Part shown: positions 46,454 through 55,614 of the stretch, piece after piece
Numbering within the stretch: the stretch's first letter is position 1
How the letters are laid out: every line of letters begins with the position of its first letter
Assembly: GCA_963741305.1 (NCBI GenBank)
Contig: CAVUHL010000001.1
Span: 1-64,000 of the forward strand
Source: DATMER01 sp963741305
GTDB taxonomy: Bacteria > Acidobacteriota > Thermoanaerobaculia > Multivoradales > UBA5704
Direction of reading: 5' to 3'
DNA length: 64,000 bases
Translations under genes and position numbers: made by a program
Notes under the pieces: model-generated
The model's database searches: none
Told to the model about the DNA's origin: nothing
Seen by the model: the letters and a program-made list of their open reading frames with translations, nothing else

Positions 46454-46819
46454 ATGATGGAGGCGGAGCTGAGGGACCAGGCGAGCATGGAGGAGGCTAT
46501 GGAGGAGAAGCCAGGAGACGGACTCGACGAGATGGTGGAGCTTGTTGTCGAGCTGTACCGGCTGATGCTCCAGGATGGCGATCGGAATGCAAAATATTTG
46601 GTCCTGGACATCGCTACGAGGGAGAGTGCCGAGCAAATTCGAGAGAGGATTCGGGAGCTGCGCGCGGAGAGACTGGAGGTCGCAGAGTTGGCGAAACTGC
46701 CGGGTTATCTCGTGCTGGAGATGCTCAGTTCTCTCAGGCGGGAGGCGGTCAAGGCGGACTGTGAGCTAGAGGTGCGGATGGCTTATGCAATGGACCCGAC
46801 TCGGTTGATTGATGGCTGA
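46454..46819 (+). CDS. Small helical hypothetical protein
   Basis: About 121 aa, MMEAELRDQASMEEAMEEKP, then DEMVELVVELYRLMLQDGDR and SAEQIRERIRELRAERLEVA: acidic, fully helical, possibly coiled coil. No family recognised. Sits between the IS110 element and the repeat at 46930. Confidence 0.5.
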   Translation: MMEAELRDQASMEEAMEEKPGDGLDEMVELVVELYRLMLQDGDRNAKYLVLDIATRESAEQIRERIRELRAERLEVAELAKLPGYLVLEMLSSLRREAVKADCELEVRMAYAMDPTRLIDG

Positions 46820-46929
46820 GGTGACGTGGCGACCCGAGGAGGCATTTGGTGAACAGGCGACGTCGGGTTGAGGGGCGGCTGACATACTTGTGGGCGGTCG
46901 AGCTGATCGCGGCTGGGAGGGGCGGGGCT

Positions 46930-47015
46930 TGTCCCCGCCCGGTTCTTCTGTCTCATTTCCGCCCCCACTAGCGGGGATTGAGATTTTTCGCACCATGGCC
47001 CTCCGGGCGCGGCCC
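46930..47015 (-). repeat. Repeated gene 3' end (HGAKNLNPR), copy 2
   Basis: About 86 bp nearly identical to 44600-44685. Minus strand reads GPRPEGHGAKNLNPR then stop. The two direct copies flank the intact IS110 and the helical protein. Confidence 0.65.
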
Positions 47016-47061
47016 GAGCTCGCTTCCCGGAAAGGAGAGTCCTCTGGCCTCTGCGGGGCGT

Positions 47062-48574
47062 TTACGCCTCAAACCGCAGCTCCGGGTTGGCCCGCGCCTT
47101 CTTCAAATACTCCTGGAGCCGCTGCACCAGATCCACGGTGACCGCCTGTTTCTCGGCCGCGTCCCGGAAGAGGATCAGGGCGGCGAGGGCCTCCCGGTGC
47201 ACGCCCTGGGCCTCGAAGATCTCCACCATCTCCACCGCCAGCTCCAGGACCTCGGAGAGGCGCTCTTCTTCCCGAAAGACCAACGCCAGATCCAGGCTCG
47301 CCAGGGCATAGTCGAAAGCCAGCCCTCGCTTCTCGAAGTCGCGCCGCACCTGTTCCAGGCCAGCCATGGCCTCCTCCCGGCGCCCGAGGCCGGCCAGGAC
47401 CTGCGCTTCGAGCCACGAGGTCCTGATCAGGTCGAGGTCGTTGTGGAGCCGCTCCGCCAGCTCTCGAACCTCGGCAACGATCGGTGCCGCCGCCTCGGCT
47501 CTTCCCATCCGGTAGAGGGTCCCAGCCAGGTTGTATCGCTGAACACAGTACAGCCGAGGCTGTCGCTCCCGGTCAATCGAGGAGGCCGCCTGCTTGAAGA
47601 ATCCCGATCGAGGCCTCGCAGTCCCCCTGTTCTTCGAGCGTGGCTGCCTTGTTGAGCAGGATGGCGGCGGTCTGGTCCGGCCGCGCGATCTCCAGGGCCT
47701 GGTCGTGGAGCTTTAGCGCCTCGGGGAACCGCCGTTGATCTCGGTGAAAGGAGGCTTCGAGGTCGAGCAGCCGCCCTTCGTCGAGGAGGCCCGCGTCATC
47801 CTTGCCTGCCTTCCAAAGCTGACGCCCGCGGACGAAGGCCGCCTTGGCAGCCTGATACTCGCTTCCCACTCGGAGAGCGTTGGCGCGGAATGGCTCAGCG
47901 TAGCCTTGCAGACGGAAGCGCCAGGCGGGCGTCCCGGGAGCCTGGCGGGCAATATCGCAGGCCAGCGCCGCCCACTCCAGCGCCTCGGCCGCACTGTGGG
48001 CCGCGGTTCGTTGGCTCTCGTTGCAAAGGCGGATGCAGAGGAGTTCGTCTTGATACGCTGGCGATTCCTGGATGAGAAGCCGCCTCTGCCTTAGCTCGTA
48101 GGACCTCAGCCGGTCGAGCAGGGCCTCCACCCGTTCCCAATCTGCCGCGGTGGGGAAGCCGGCCTCCCTCTTCGGGCGAATCGTCCACAACACCCTGAGA
48201 TGCAAACGGGCCAGCGAGAGAGATCGCTCCACGATATCCCAGACGGCCCGTTGCAGCTCCTCGGGAGATCGGTCCGGGCTCCGTAGAGTCGGCTCCGCCA
48301 GCGCGTCGGCCGCCAGCGCCTTGCGCATGAGCCGGATGAAGGCCTTGATGGGCGCCACGAGAGAAGGCCGGATCTCCGCCGCCGCGGTGATCCGGTCCAT
48401 GGTCGGCGGTTCGGGAACGTCCTCTCCGGACTCGTAGCGGCTGATCCGGCTCTTGTCCATCCGCGCCCGGCGGGCGAGCTTCGTTTGATTCCAGCCCCTC
48501 ACCCAGCGGAAGAAGGCGATGAGCGCTCCCGGCTCGCCCTCGTCTTCAGACTCCGGCTCTCGCATCAGGTCCAT
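47062..48574 (-). CDS. XRE-HTH and TPR regulator A (one frame break)
   Basis: N-terminal HTH about residues 15-70: LIAFFRWVRGWNQTKLARRA, MDKSRISRYESGEDVPEPPT. A long helical TPR-like region (LCNESQRTAAHSAAEALEWA, LDLEASFHRDQRRFPEALKL) breaks at about 47600 and resumes ASSIDRERQPRLYCVQRYN, LAGTLYRMGRAEAAAPIVAE, ending KKARANPELRFEA. About 500 aa. The architecture (HTH plus TPR) is that of peptide-responsive RRNPP-type regulators. Divergent from the small exported protein at 48718. Paralogue of the gene at 49077. Confidence 0.75.
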
Positions 48575-48717
48575 GATCGCGCTCTCCCAGGTCTTGGGTC
48601 ATCAGGGTTGACCCATGGGTGGATAAATTCAGTGCTCTTCGGACACCATGTTCCTAGAAGGGCGTGCCCGTGCGGCCCATCCCGGCCGCCCAGGAGCCAC
48701 CCCCCGAAGGGAGATCT

Positions 48718-49032
48718 ATGTTCCGCGCCCAGTTCATTCGCATCCTTCTCGTCTTTGCCGTCATCGCTGCTCTGGGTGTCCTGCCTGCCCATGCCGGCCA
48801 GCCGGTAGGATTTGCAGCGCCCGGCGGCTTCAGCCAGCTCTGGAGCTTCCTCACCAGCCTCTGGGGGAAGGCAGGCTCCGTCCTTGACCCTAACGGCGGC
48901 AATACGGAAGGCCAAGGGGGCTCGCCCGTGGAAAACGGCTGCGGCCTCGACCCGCATGGGATCTGTGCGCCCAGCCAGAGCACAGCCCAGAGGGAAAACG
49001 GCAGCGTCGTCGATCCGAATGGCGCGCACTGA
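48718..49032 (+). CDS. Small exported protein with repeated DPxG motifs (A)
   Basis: 104 aa; ribosome site AAGGGAG before ATG. Signal peptide MFRAQFIRILLVFAVIAALG to PAHA. The mature part has three related motifs GSVLDPNGG, GCGLDPHGIC and GSVVDPNGAH at the end. Lies between two paralogous HTH-TPR regulators, divergent from A. No family recognised. Candidate exported signal or precursor peptide; inference from motif repetition and context. Confidence 0.7.
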   Translation: MFRAQFIRILLVFAVIAALGVLPAHAGQPVGFAAPGGFSQLWSFLTSLWGKAGSVLDPNGGNTEGQGGSPVENGCGLDPHGICAPSQSTAQRENGSVVDPNGAH

Positions 49033-49048
49033 CCAGGCACCGAGGCAC

Positions 49049-49092
49049 TCACCACCCCGACCCTCTTCTCCCGGCCTCACACCCGTCCGCCG
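49049..49092. repeat. REP-like hairpin (CCCTCTTCTCCC type)
   Basis: CCCTCTTCTCCCGG and CCGGGAGAAGAGGG form a perfect stem at the 3' ends of two convergent genes; could act as a bidirectional terminator. Related sequences are at 53158-53224 and 54055-54110. Confidence 0.6.
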
Positions 49093-50565
49093 GGAGAAGA
49101 GGGAGCTACAAATTGCAGTTTAGGGTTGGTGCGGGCCTTCTTCAAAAAATCCTGAAGACTCATCAACAGATCCACCGTAGCCTCTCCTTTGGCGGCTGCC
49201 TCCTGGAAGAGGATTACTGCGGCAAGGGCCTCGCAATGCACGCGCGTCGCCTCGAAAATTTTGAGCATCTCTGCTGCCAGCCTCTGAACCTCGGCCAGGC
49301 GTCCCTGGTCGCGATGGACCAGCGCCAAGTCGAGGCTCGCGAGGCCGAAGTCGAACGGCATGCTCCGGGCGTCAAAGTCCCGCCTCACCTGCTCCAGGGC
49401 GGCTACCGCCTCCTCCCGGCGCCCGAGTGCGGCCAGGAGCTGCGCTTCGATCCACAGGGTGCGAACCAGGTCAAGGTCGTTGCGCAGGCGCTCCGCCAAC
49501 TCCCGCACCTCCTGCACAATCGGCACGGCCGCCTCGGCCTTGCCCATGCGAAGCAGGTTCCCCGCCAGGTTGAACCGCAGCACACAAAACAACCGCGGCT
49601 GGCACTCCCGGTCGATCGAGGAGGCCGCTTTTTCAAGAGTCCCGATGGAGGACCTCGTAATCTCCTTTCTCCTCAAGCGTGTATGCCTTGTTGAGCAGCA
49701 GGACTCCAGTCTGGTCGGGTTGGGCGACCTCCAGCGCCTCGTCGTGGAGCTTCAACGCCTCGGAGAAGAGACCCTGGGTTCGACGGAGGGAGGCTTCGAG
49801 GTCGAGCACCCGCCCTTCGTCGAGTAGACCGGCCTCGTCGGTCCCTTGCAGCCAGAGCTGCCGCGCATCGGCGAAAGCGGCTGCGGAATCCGGCAGATCG
49901 CCCTTTACCCGCAGGGCATTGGCGCGGAACGGTTCGGCAAAGCCGCGCAAGCGCGACCGGAAGGCTTCACTGCCGGGAACCTGGCGGGCAACCGTGCAGG
50001 CGATCTCGGCCCACTCCAGCGCCCGGTCTGCGTTGTGCGCCGCGCTACGCTCGCTTTCGTCGCAGAGGCGGACGCAGACCGCCCACGTATGGTATTCCGG
50101 CCCGCCCTCCGCCAGCACGCGCCGAACTGCCGGGGAGAAGCGCTTCAGGCGCTGGAACAGCTCCTCCGCCTCCTCCCGGTCGCGGCGGGCATTCTCCTCG
50201 CGGATCTGGCGGAGTAGGACCGCACGGAGCAGGCCCTCGACCTCCCGCAGGCCGAAGGCGACGGCCATGTCGAGGACGCGCCACTCCTCCTCCGTCGGGT
50301 CCACCGGCGAGGCGGGGGGCGGCGGCTCCGGACGGAGCAGGCCGGCCGCGACGATCGCTCGTTCGACCTCCACCGGCCCCAGCTTCATTTTCGTGGCGAG
50401 CCATTCCAGGCGTTCCCGGCTCAAGAGCGAATCGCCGTTGGCATAGGCCGAGAGGGTGCTCGGGGCGAGCCCGGCTTCCGCGGCGAGCTCGCTCGCTTTC
50501 CAGCCGTGCGCCGAGAGGAGGTTCGTCAGCGCCAGGCCCAGCAAAGGTGGAATCTTCCGCGGCAT
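49077..50565 (-). CDS. HTH and TPR regulator B, paralogue of A (one frame break)
   Basis: HTH about residues 10-60: LALTNLLSAHGWKASELAAE, GLAPSTLSAYANGDSLLSRE. The TPR-like region matches regulator A closely (ALEWAEIACTVARQVPGSEA, RVLDLEASLRRTQGLFSEAL, ASSIDRECQPRLFCVLRFN, LERLRNDLDLVR-type repeats), ending KKARTNPKLQFVA. An indel near 49660 is about 30 nt from the corresponding point in A. About 495 aa. Regulation target unknown. Confidence 0.75.
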
Positions 50566-50748
50566 CCGCCTTCTCCTGTCGAGAGGATTCTAAAAGAGAA
50601 GAGTGCTTGCCGGGCGGATGGCGTGACACGAGGAAGCGATCTTCATACCGCCTGCCGAAAAAAATCACCCAGGAGACATCGACGTTGCGAAATCAGCCCA
50701 CGGACGCCATTCGGCCAGTGAGGGCGCTAACCTCACGCTCCCAGAGCC

Positions 50749-51009
50749 ATGCCGACCGACCAGGAAAGAGATCCAGAGGCCGCCGCCCGCTCCGAGTTGG
50801 ACGCCGCGGTAAAGGAAGTCAAGTCGGCCCGCGACCGGCTGCAGGCCCTGGTGGCGAGGCTGCCGGCTCGGGACGTGGAGACCGGGCCGGAGGACGTCTT
50901 CGGCGACTACGAGGCCACGACGGATCTGCGCTTCGTCGCCGAGTGCGTGATCCACGCGCTCGAAGAAGCCATTGCGTCCCTGGAGTCCGTCCATCTCGGG
51001 GAGCCCTGA
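50749..51009 (+). CDS. Small acidic hypothetical protein
   Basis: 86 aa, MPTDQERDPEAAARSELDAA, VKEVKSARDRLQALVARLPA, helical, ending ECVIHALEEAIASLESVHLG. No family recognised. Divergent from regulator B; precedes the zinc-finger-like small gene by 2 nt. Confidence 0.55.
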   Translation: MPTDQERDPEAAARSELDAAVKEVKSARDRLQALVARLPARDVETGPEDVFGDYEATTDLRFVAECVIHALEEAIASLESVHLGEP

Positions 51010-51011
51010 AC

Positions 51012-51254
51012 ATGAAAGGCGGTGCATCTCATCCCGCGGGGCGGCCGGCCGGGGTGTCCGGCCGCCCCGTCCCTTTGTCTGCTGGCGTAGGCGGGCACCC
51101 GAGCAGGGCCGATTGGGAGCGCTTCCTGCGAGGCGAAGTACCGCGTCACCTCACGCCCTGGCTGGTAAGGCACCTTCTGCGGGGCTGCCAGGAATGCCGA
51201 GAGCGGCTGGAGCCCCTGGCCTCTCTGATCTTCAGCCCTCGTTCATGGCCATGA
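51012..51254 (+). CDS. Small zinc-finger-like protein
   Basis: 80 aa. DWERFLRGEVPRHLTPWLVR, HLLRGCQECRERLEPLA: the H-x3-GC-xx-C anti-sigma/zf-HC2-like motif, without a membrane segment. Possibly a regulator partner. Follows the preceding gene by 2 nt, likely operon. Confidence 0.5.
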   Translation: MKGGASHPAGRPAGVSGRPVPLSAGVGGHPSRADWERFLRGEVPRHLTPWLVRHLLRGCQECRERLEPLASLIFSPRSWP

Positions 51255-51288
51255 GCCGAGGTCCGAGTCCAAGAGGCGAGTCGATTGG

Positions 51289-51642
51289 TTGCAGGAGGCC
51301 ACCTCGTTCTGGTTGCTGGAGGGTCTTCCGCCAAGGCTCGCCAAGACGCTTGCCCGCGCCGGCCTGGGTTTGTGGAGCGCCCTGGAGGGGTGGTCGGATG
51401 AAGAGCTGCTGGACCTCCATGGCATCGGGCCGCGAAGTCTGGCGATGCTTCGAGAAGCTCAGCCTGTCCCGCCCCGGCCGGTGGAGCCTCCCTGCGACAC
51501 CTGTTCGCCCCCCGAGGACGTGGCCGAGAGGATGCTCGAAGAGATGCTCGCCGCCGAGAGGGCGATGAGGTCACTCCTTGGCAGTCTGTACAACGATCCG
51601 CCCAACGTCTCACGAGGTTCATGGCCGCGTCGGAAGAGATGA
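51289..51642 (+). CDS. Small protein with helix-hairpin-helix-like motif
   Basis: 117 aa from a TTG (start uncertain). WSALEGWSDEELLDLHGIGP, RSLAMLREA is an HhH motif like that of the RNA polymerase alpha C-terminal domain. CDTC follows. Function unknown; may bind DNA. Confidence 0.45.
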   Translation: MQEATSFWLLEGLPPRLAKTLARAGLGLWSALEGWSDEELLDLHGIGPRSLAMLREAQPVPPRPVEPPCDTCSPPEDVAERMLEEMLAAERAMRSLLGSLYNDPPNVSRGSWPRRKR

Positions 51643-52003
51643 GGGACACGCTGGAGGGAAAACCGGCGTCAAGGCGCGCGATGCATTCAATTGGAGCGGC
51701 CGGAGGGCTCATCCCCCGATCCGGCTGCCCCTCCTTTTTCCCCAGGTGTGACGAATGCGTGCGCCTTCCCGCGGCAGTCTCTCGAATCGTGAGCCCCGTT
51801 CAGGCGGGCAGTTGTGGCGGTATCGCGTCGCCGGTCCCCCTCAGCTTCGCCCGGCGACCTCCCGTGTCCGTCCCCACATCTCAGCTCTGTTCCAGGTAGG
51901 GGAGAACTGCACGCGTCTCGACTTTACCGAAGTCGCCTCTTGCCGTATTCTTATTTCCCGGGTTCGCGAATAAATGCGTATCCGATCTCAAGGAGGGTGT
52001 CCG

Positions 52004-52230
52004 ATGTACAGTCTTCCTGCGTTCGCTCTCGCCCTGCTCCTCTCCACAAGCTGGTGGGGGCCATTGTCCACGCCACGGCCGTAGCGCCCGACGAGCCGAC
52101 CGCCATCGAACAACCCACCCACCCCCCGGCGACCAAGAGTGGCGCTTCCATGGATCCCTGGGGTGCCGCCGGCCAGCCCACACCCCCCCCGACGACCGAG
52201 AGTGCTGCCTCCATGGATCCGTTGGGTTGA
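52004..52230 (+). CDS. Small exported protein with DPxG motifs (B), frame broken
   Basis: ATG with AAGGAGGG 7 nt upstream: MYSLPAFALALLLS, then one indel near 52042 gives LVGAIVHATAVAPDEPTAIE, Pro/Thr-rich spacers, and two repeats SGASMDPWG and SAASMDPLG at the C-terminus. As written the frame stops at about 52084. Similar in design to the protein at 48718. 71 nt upstream of the TPR gene. Confidence 0.55.
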
Positions 52231-52301
52231 TCCAGGAGTGAGTCTTGCCGGCTCCTTCCGGCGTATACTTGCGCAGAAGTTCCCAGGTGGAAGGAGCGCT
52301 G

Positions 52302-53129
52302 ATGGAGCCGCGCCGCAATCGACTTGCGAACGCTGAAAAAGTGAGAGAGCTGCTGGATTCCGCGTTCGCCAGTCGCTACCACGACTTGGCGACGACGCTC
52401 AAGCTGTCGAGTATTGCCGTTGCTCTGGCCGAGGAGGGAGAGCACGAGCTGCCCACCGATCTCAGGGTCGCCGCGTGGACGCAATATGGTAATGCGCTCC
52501 GAATCGCCGGGCGCCACCGGGAGGCGGAGAGGGCTCTGGAGCGGGCAGCTGCTTTACCGAACTCCGATCCGTCGACGCGGGCGAATCTCCTCGAAATCAA
52601 GGCCAGCCTTCACCGAAACACCGGCAAGCTCGAAAGCGCAGCGCAGCTTCTCGCCATGGCAATCGACGAGCACAAATCAGTCAGCGATTCCCTCGGCCAG
52701 GCACGTGCCTGGAACCTTCTCGGGGTCGTCTATCTGGATTTGCGAGAACGGTCACGAGCGCTTCGAGCCTTCCGGACCGCCCTTGACCTCCTTGGGCCCG
52801 ACGCACCGATCGACGCTCTCGCGATGACAGGTCACAACCTGCTGGAGACCCTGATCGCAGACGGCCGGCTCTCCGCGGCGGAATCGGCCCTGGCGCTCTT
52901 GGAGCCTTTCTATCGCCGGATTACATCCGCGCGTCTGTCCGCCAAGGCCGAGTGGCTGCGCGCCCGTCTCCACCGTGAGTTGCGGCAGTTCCCTGCTGCC
53001 CAGATCGCCTTCGAACGAGCCTATGCGCTCCTGATCACTGAACCGCGCTCCCCCGAGCTTCCCACGCTGCTCAAAGAAATGGCCGAGCTCGAAGCTGCCA
53101 TGAGCAGCTCACAACCCCCGAAAGACTGA
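52302..53129 (+). CDS. TPR-repeat protein
   Basis: 275 aa, AAGGAG 5 nt before ATG. TPR-like helical pairs: WTQYGNALRIAGRHREAERA, LEIKASLHRNTGKLESAAQL, AWNLLGVVYLDLRERSRALR, AEWLRARLHRELRQFPAAQI. No HTH. Downstream of the DPxG protein B and probably cotranscribed. Could be the sensor or chaperone for that peptide. Confidence 0.7.
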   Translation: MEPRRNRLANAEKVRELLDSAFASRYHDLATTLKLSSIAVALAEEGEHELPTDLRVAAWTQYGNALRIAGRHREAERALERAAALPNSDPSTRANLLEIKASLHRNTGKLESAAQLLAMAIDEHKSVSDSLGQARAWNLLGVVYLDLRERSRALRAFRTALDLLGPDAPIDALAMTGHNLLETLIADGRLSAAESALALLEPFYRRITSARLSAKAEWLRARLHRELRQFPAAQIAFERAYALLITEPRSPELPTLLKEMAELEAAMSSSQPPKD

Positions 53130-53149
53130 AAACGGCGTTCGCGGTTGTA

Positions 53150-53226
53150 TCGTTTTGCCTTTCTCCCTCTTCTCCTGGGGAGGGGTGAAGGGAGGAGGTC
53201 GGGAGAAGAGGGCCGGGGTGATGAGG
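53150..53226. repeat. REP-like hairpin between convergent genes
   Basis: CCCTCTTCTCCTGGGGAGGG and GGGAGAAGAGGGCCGGGGTG: same element as at 49049. Likely bidirectional terminator. Confidence 0.55.
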
Positions 53227-53230
53227 GCCT

Positions 53231-53608
53231 CTAACTCGTCGTCCTACCCAGATCCTTCTCGAGCCGCTCCAGCCGTCCCTCCGCCTCGACCTTCCACTCC
53301 TCCACCCGGCGGATCGCCTCCGAGAGCGACTTGATCAGCTCCTCGTCGGAAGGTCCCCGATCTACCGTGGGCTGCGGCGAAGAGCTGTCCAAGGCGCCCG
53401 CCAGGTCCCACACCGTGGCTCCGTAGCCCGCCAGCGCCCGGCCAAGGTTTTCGAGCGTTGGGCGGGGGCTTTCGTGCTCCCAACGCGAAATCTGCCCCTT
53501 GTCGACTCTCAGGGTCTCGGCCGCCTCGGTTTGCGTGGAAAAGCCGGCTCGCAACCGGAGCTGGGCAAGAGCTTTTCCGAGTCCTGCAAAAGGATCTGGT
53601 TCCGCCAT
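53231..53608 (-). CDS. XRE-family repressor of the phage/ICE module
   Basis: 125 aa. HTH_XRE LGKALAQLRLRAGFSTQTEA, AETLRVDKGQISRWEHESPR, then a coiled-coil tail (RRVEEWKVEAEGRLERLEKD). Divergent from a Cro-like gene across 107 bp, the CI/Cro arrangement. Confidence 0.82.
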   Translation of the reverse strand: MAEPDPFAGLGKALAQLRLRAGFSTQTEAAETLRVDKGQISRWEHESPRPTLENLGRALAGYGATVWDLAGALDSSSPQPTVDRGPSDEELIKSLSEAIRRVEEWKVEAEGRLERLEKDLGRTTS

Positions 53609-53715
53609 AGAGCGGCATCATAGATGTTACGCAGCGCAAAATCAAGCCCCCGGGGTGTAGCTCAGCACAATGTATCTCTTGACATCGTTGTATCATTATG
53701 CATACAGTGTAGCGC
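53609..53715. promoter_or_regulatory. Divergent operator/promoter region
   Basis: TTGACA at 53679-53684, about 17 nt before ATACAG, gives a rightward promoter. The palindrome TGTAT-N8-ATACA overlaps the -10 and could be the repressor operator. Confidence 0.55.
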
Positions 53716-53970
53716 ATGCCATCCGAGACCCTCTCTCAAGCCACGTTCGGTGAGCTGCTGCGGCGTTGGCGTCGCAACCGGGGGCTCAGCCAGGGAGACT
53801 TCGGCGAGCTCCTCCACCCCAAGGCCCGGCACTCGACGGTGAGCTGCTGGGAAAACGGCATCCGCCGCCCGTCGTGGAAGTTCCTGGGCCAGATCCTCGC
53901 GATCACGGGGATCCCCGCCGATCTCGCCCTGGAGGTCCCCGGCGCCGGCCAGAAGGGAGGCGCCGCATGA
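53716..53970 (+). CDS. Cro-like XRE regulator
   Basis: 84 aa. FGELLRRWRRNRGLSQGDFG, ARHSTVSCWENGIRRPSWKF. First gene of the rightward replication operon; short, single HTH domain. Confidence 0.8.
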   Translation: MPSETLSQATFGELLRRWRRNRGLSQGDFGELLHPKARHSTVSCWENGIRRPSWKFLGQILAITGIPADLALEVPGAGQKGGAA

Positions 53971-54029
53971 CCCCCTGGGAGCGCCGGCATCCCTGCCGGC
54001 CTCTTCGCCGTTCCTGGGGGCAGGGGAGG

Positions 54030-54115
54030 GCCAGAGGAGGGGTCCTGAAGCCCCTCGTCTCCCGAAAGGGCGGGAGTGCGGCTGGGAGAAGAGGGGTTGG
54101 GGTGATGAGGGCATC
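54030..54115. repeat. REP-like element
   Basis: GGGCGGGAGTGCGGCTGGGA, GAAGAGGGGTTGGGGTGATG: same family as the elements at 49049 and 53150, and as the insertion in terL. Confidence 0.5.
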
Positions 54116-54132
54116 GGGCGTGAGGTGCACCC

Positions 54133-54964
54133 ATGGCATCTGAGCACCTCCCCGGGGTCTGGAAGCACTCCCACCAGACCGGAAGCGCCCTCCTGGTCCT
54201 CGTCGCCGTGGCCAGCCACTCCGACGCGAACGGCGTCTGGATCGCCGATCAGGCCACGCTGCAGAGCTGCGTCCGTCTCAGCCGGCGCCGAGTGCAGCAG
54301 ATCCTCGCCGAGCTGGTCGCCGCCGGCGAGCTCGCGGTCGTGCCCGGCGACGGCCGCGGCACATCGTTCGACCTACCGGCTGACTGTTCGGAGCGGAAAG
54401 GGCGAAGCAGACTGCACCCTTCCTTCTCCCCAAAAGGGCGAAGCCGAGTGCGCCCTTCCGGCGGAAAAAGGCGAAGCCGACTGCGTCCTTCCTGGGCCAA
54501 AGGGCGAAGCCGACTGCGCCTTTTCTCGTCCCCCGTTCCCCCCTTTTCCCCCGGACCCCCTAATCCCCCCTTACCCCCCAGAAAAACAAAAACAGGAGAC
54601 CTTCGGTCTCCGGCCCCTGTCGGGGCCGCAGAGCACAGTCTTTCGAGTCAACCTGCTGCTCGAAGAGGCAGGCATTCCCTTGCCGAGCCCGGCGCAGATC
54701 GGCCTGTGGTCAAAGACGCTCGGCGGCATCGAGCCGCTCCTCGAGCTGCTCGGCCGGCTCATCCACGCCGGCCTGGCCAACAAGCGCGAGCCGATCGCCT
54801 ACGTCCACCGGGTCGTCATGGAGCAGGCCGCAAGACCCGCGAGACCCGGACCAGGGAGGACCATCAGCGCCCGCGCCGGCCGCGAGATCCTGTGGGCCGC
54901 GGGCGCCGACGAGATCCGCTGGCAGCAGGCCCTCGAAATCATCGCCGAGGCGGAGGAGGCATGA
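54133..54964 (+). CDS. Phage replication-initiation-like HTH protein (one frame break)
   Basis: N-terminal winged helix: HTGSALLVLVAVASHSDANG-type start, LQSCVRLSRRRVQQILAELV. After a shift near 54365 come four copies of KGEADC/KGEAEC-type linker repeats, a Pro-rich stretch, and a C-terminal helical domain LLLEEAGIPLPSPAQIGLWS. Upstream of dnaC and dnaB, so probably the module's origin-binding or loader partner. The AT-rich/C-rich linker DNA inside may be the origin; inference. Confidence 0.6.
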
Positions 54965-55614
54965 CTCCCTGGATCTGCAGCCAGTGCGGCGAGGACCAGA
55001 TCGCCTTCGGCCGCATCCCCGAAGCCGCCCTCTGCCACTCCTGCGACGACGCCCGGCGAGCCGCGAGCGCCTTCACCGAAGCCGACGCCGGCATCCCCAA
55101 GCTCTTCCGCGGCCTCACCCGCGAGAGCTGGTCCGCCTACTTCCGCCACCCCTGGCCCGAGACGCTGGAACGCTGGACCGGAGCGCCCCCCTGGCTCGCC
55201 CTCTGGGGTCCCACCGGCACCGGCAAGACCGGCATCGCCACCGTGCTCCTGGCCGAGCACCTGCGCACCGGCCGCCGCGGACGCTGGATCTCCGGACCCG
55301 AGCTGTCCCGCCGCCTCCAGCGCGACTTCTACGCCGCCGAAGACGTCCTCGCCCCCCTGCTCGTCACCCCGCTCCTCGTCCTCGACGAGCCGCTCACCGG
55401 CGCCGCCGTCGACTGGTACATGGAGCGCCTCCTGCTCATCACCCGCACCCGCGACGAAAGCTGCCTGCCGACCATCGTCACCAGCCAGCTCCTGCCCGAG
55501 CTGCTGCACGACCCGAACGCCGCCACACCGCCGCCCCTGCTCTCGCGCTGGCTTTCCGGCCTCCGTGTCCACACCGTCGGCACCGACGCCCGGCTGAGGA
55601 AGGCCCGCCGATGA
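54961..55614 (+). CDS. DnaC-like AAA+ helicase loader
   Basis: 217 aa, intact. CxxC pair at the N-terminus (CSQCGEDQ, CHSCDDARR), Walker A ALWGPTGTGKTGIATVLL, Walker B TPLLVLDEPL, sensor region LPTIVTSQLLPELL. ATGA overlaps on both sides. Would load the adjacent DnaB. Confidence 0.85.
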   Translation: MTPWICSQCGEDQIAFGRIPEAALCHSCDDARRAASAFTEADAGIPKLFRGLTRESWSAYFRHPWPETLERWTGAPPWLALWGPTGTGKTGIATVLLAEHLRTGRRGRWISGPELSRRLQRDFYAAEDVLAPLLVTPLLVLDEPLTGAAVDWYMERLLLITRTRDESCLPTIVTSQLLPELLHDPNAATPPPLLSRWLSGLRVHTVGTDARLRKARR

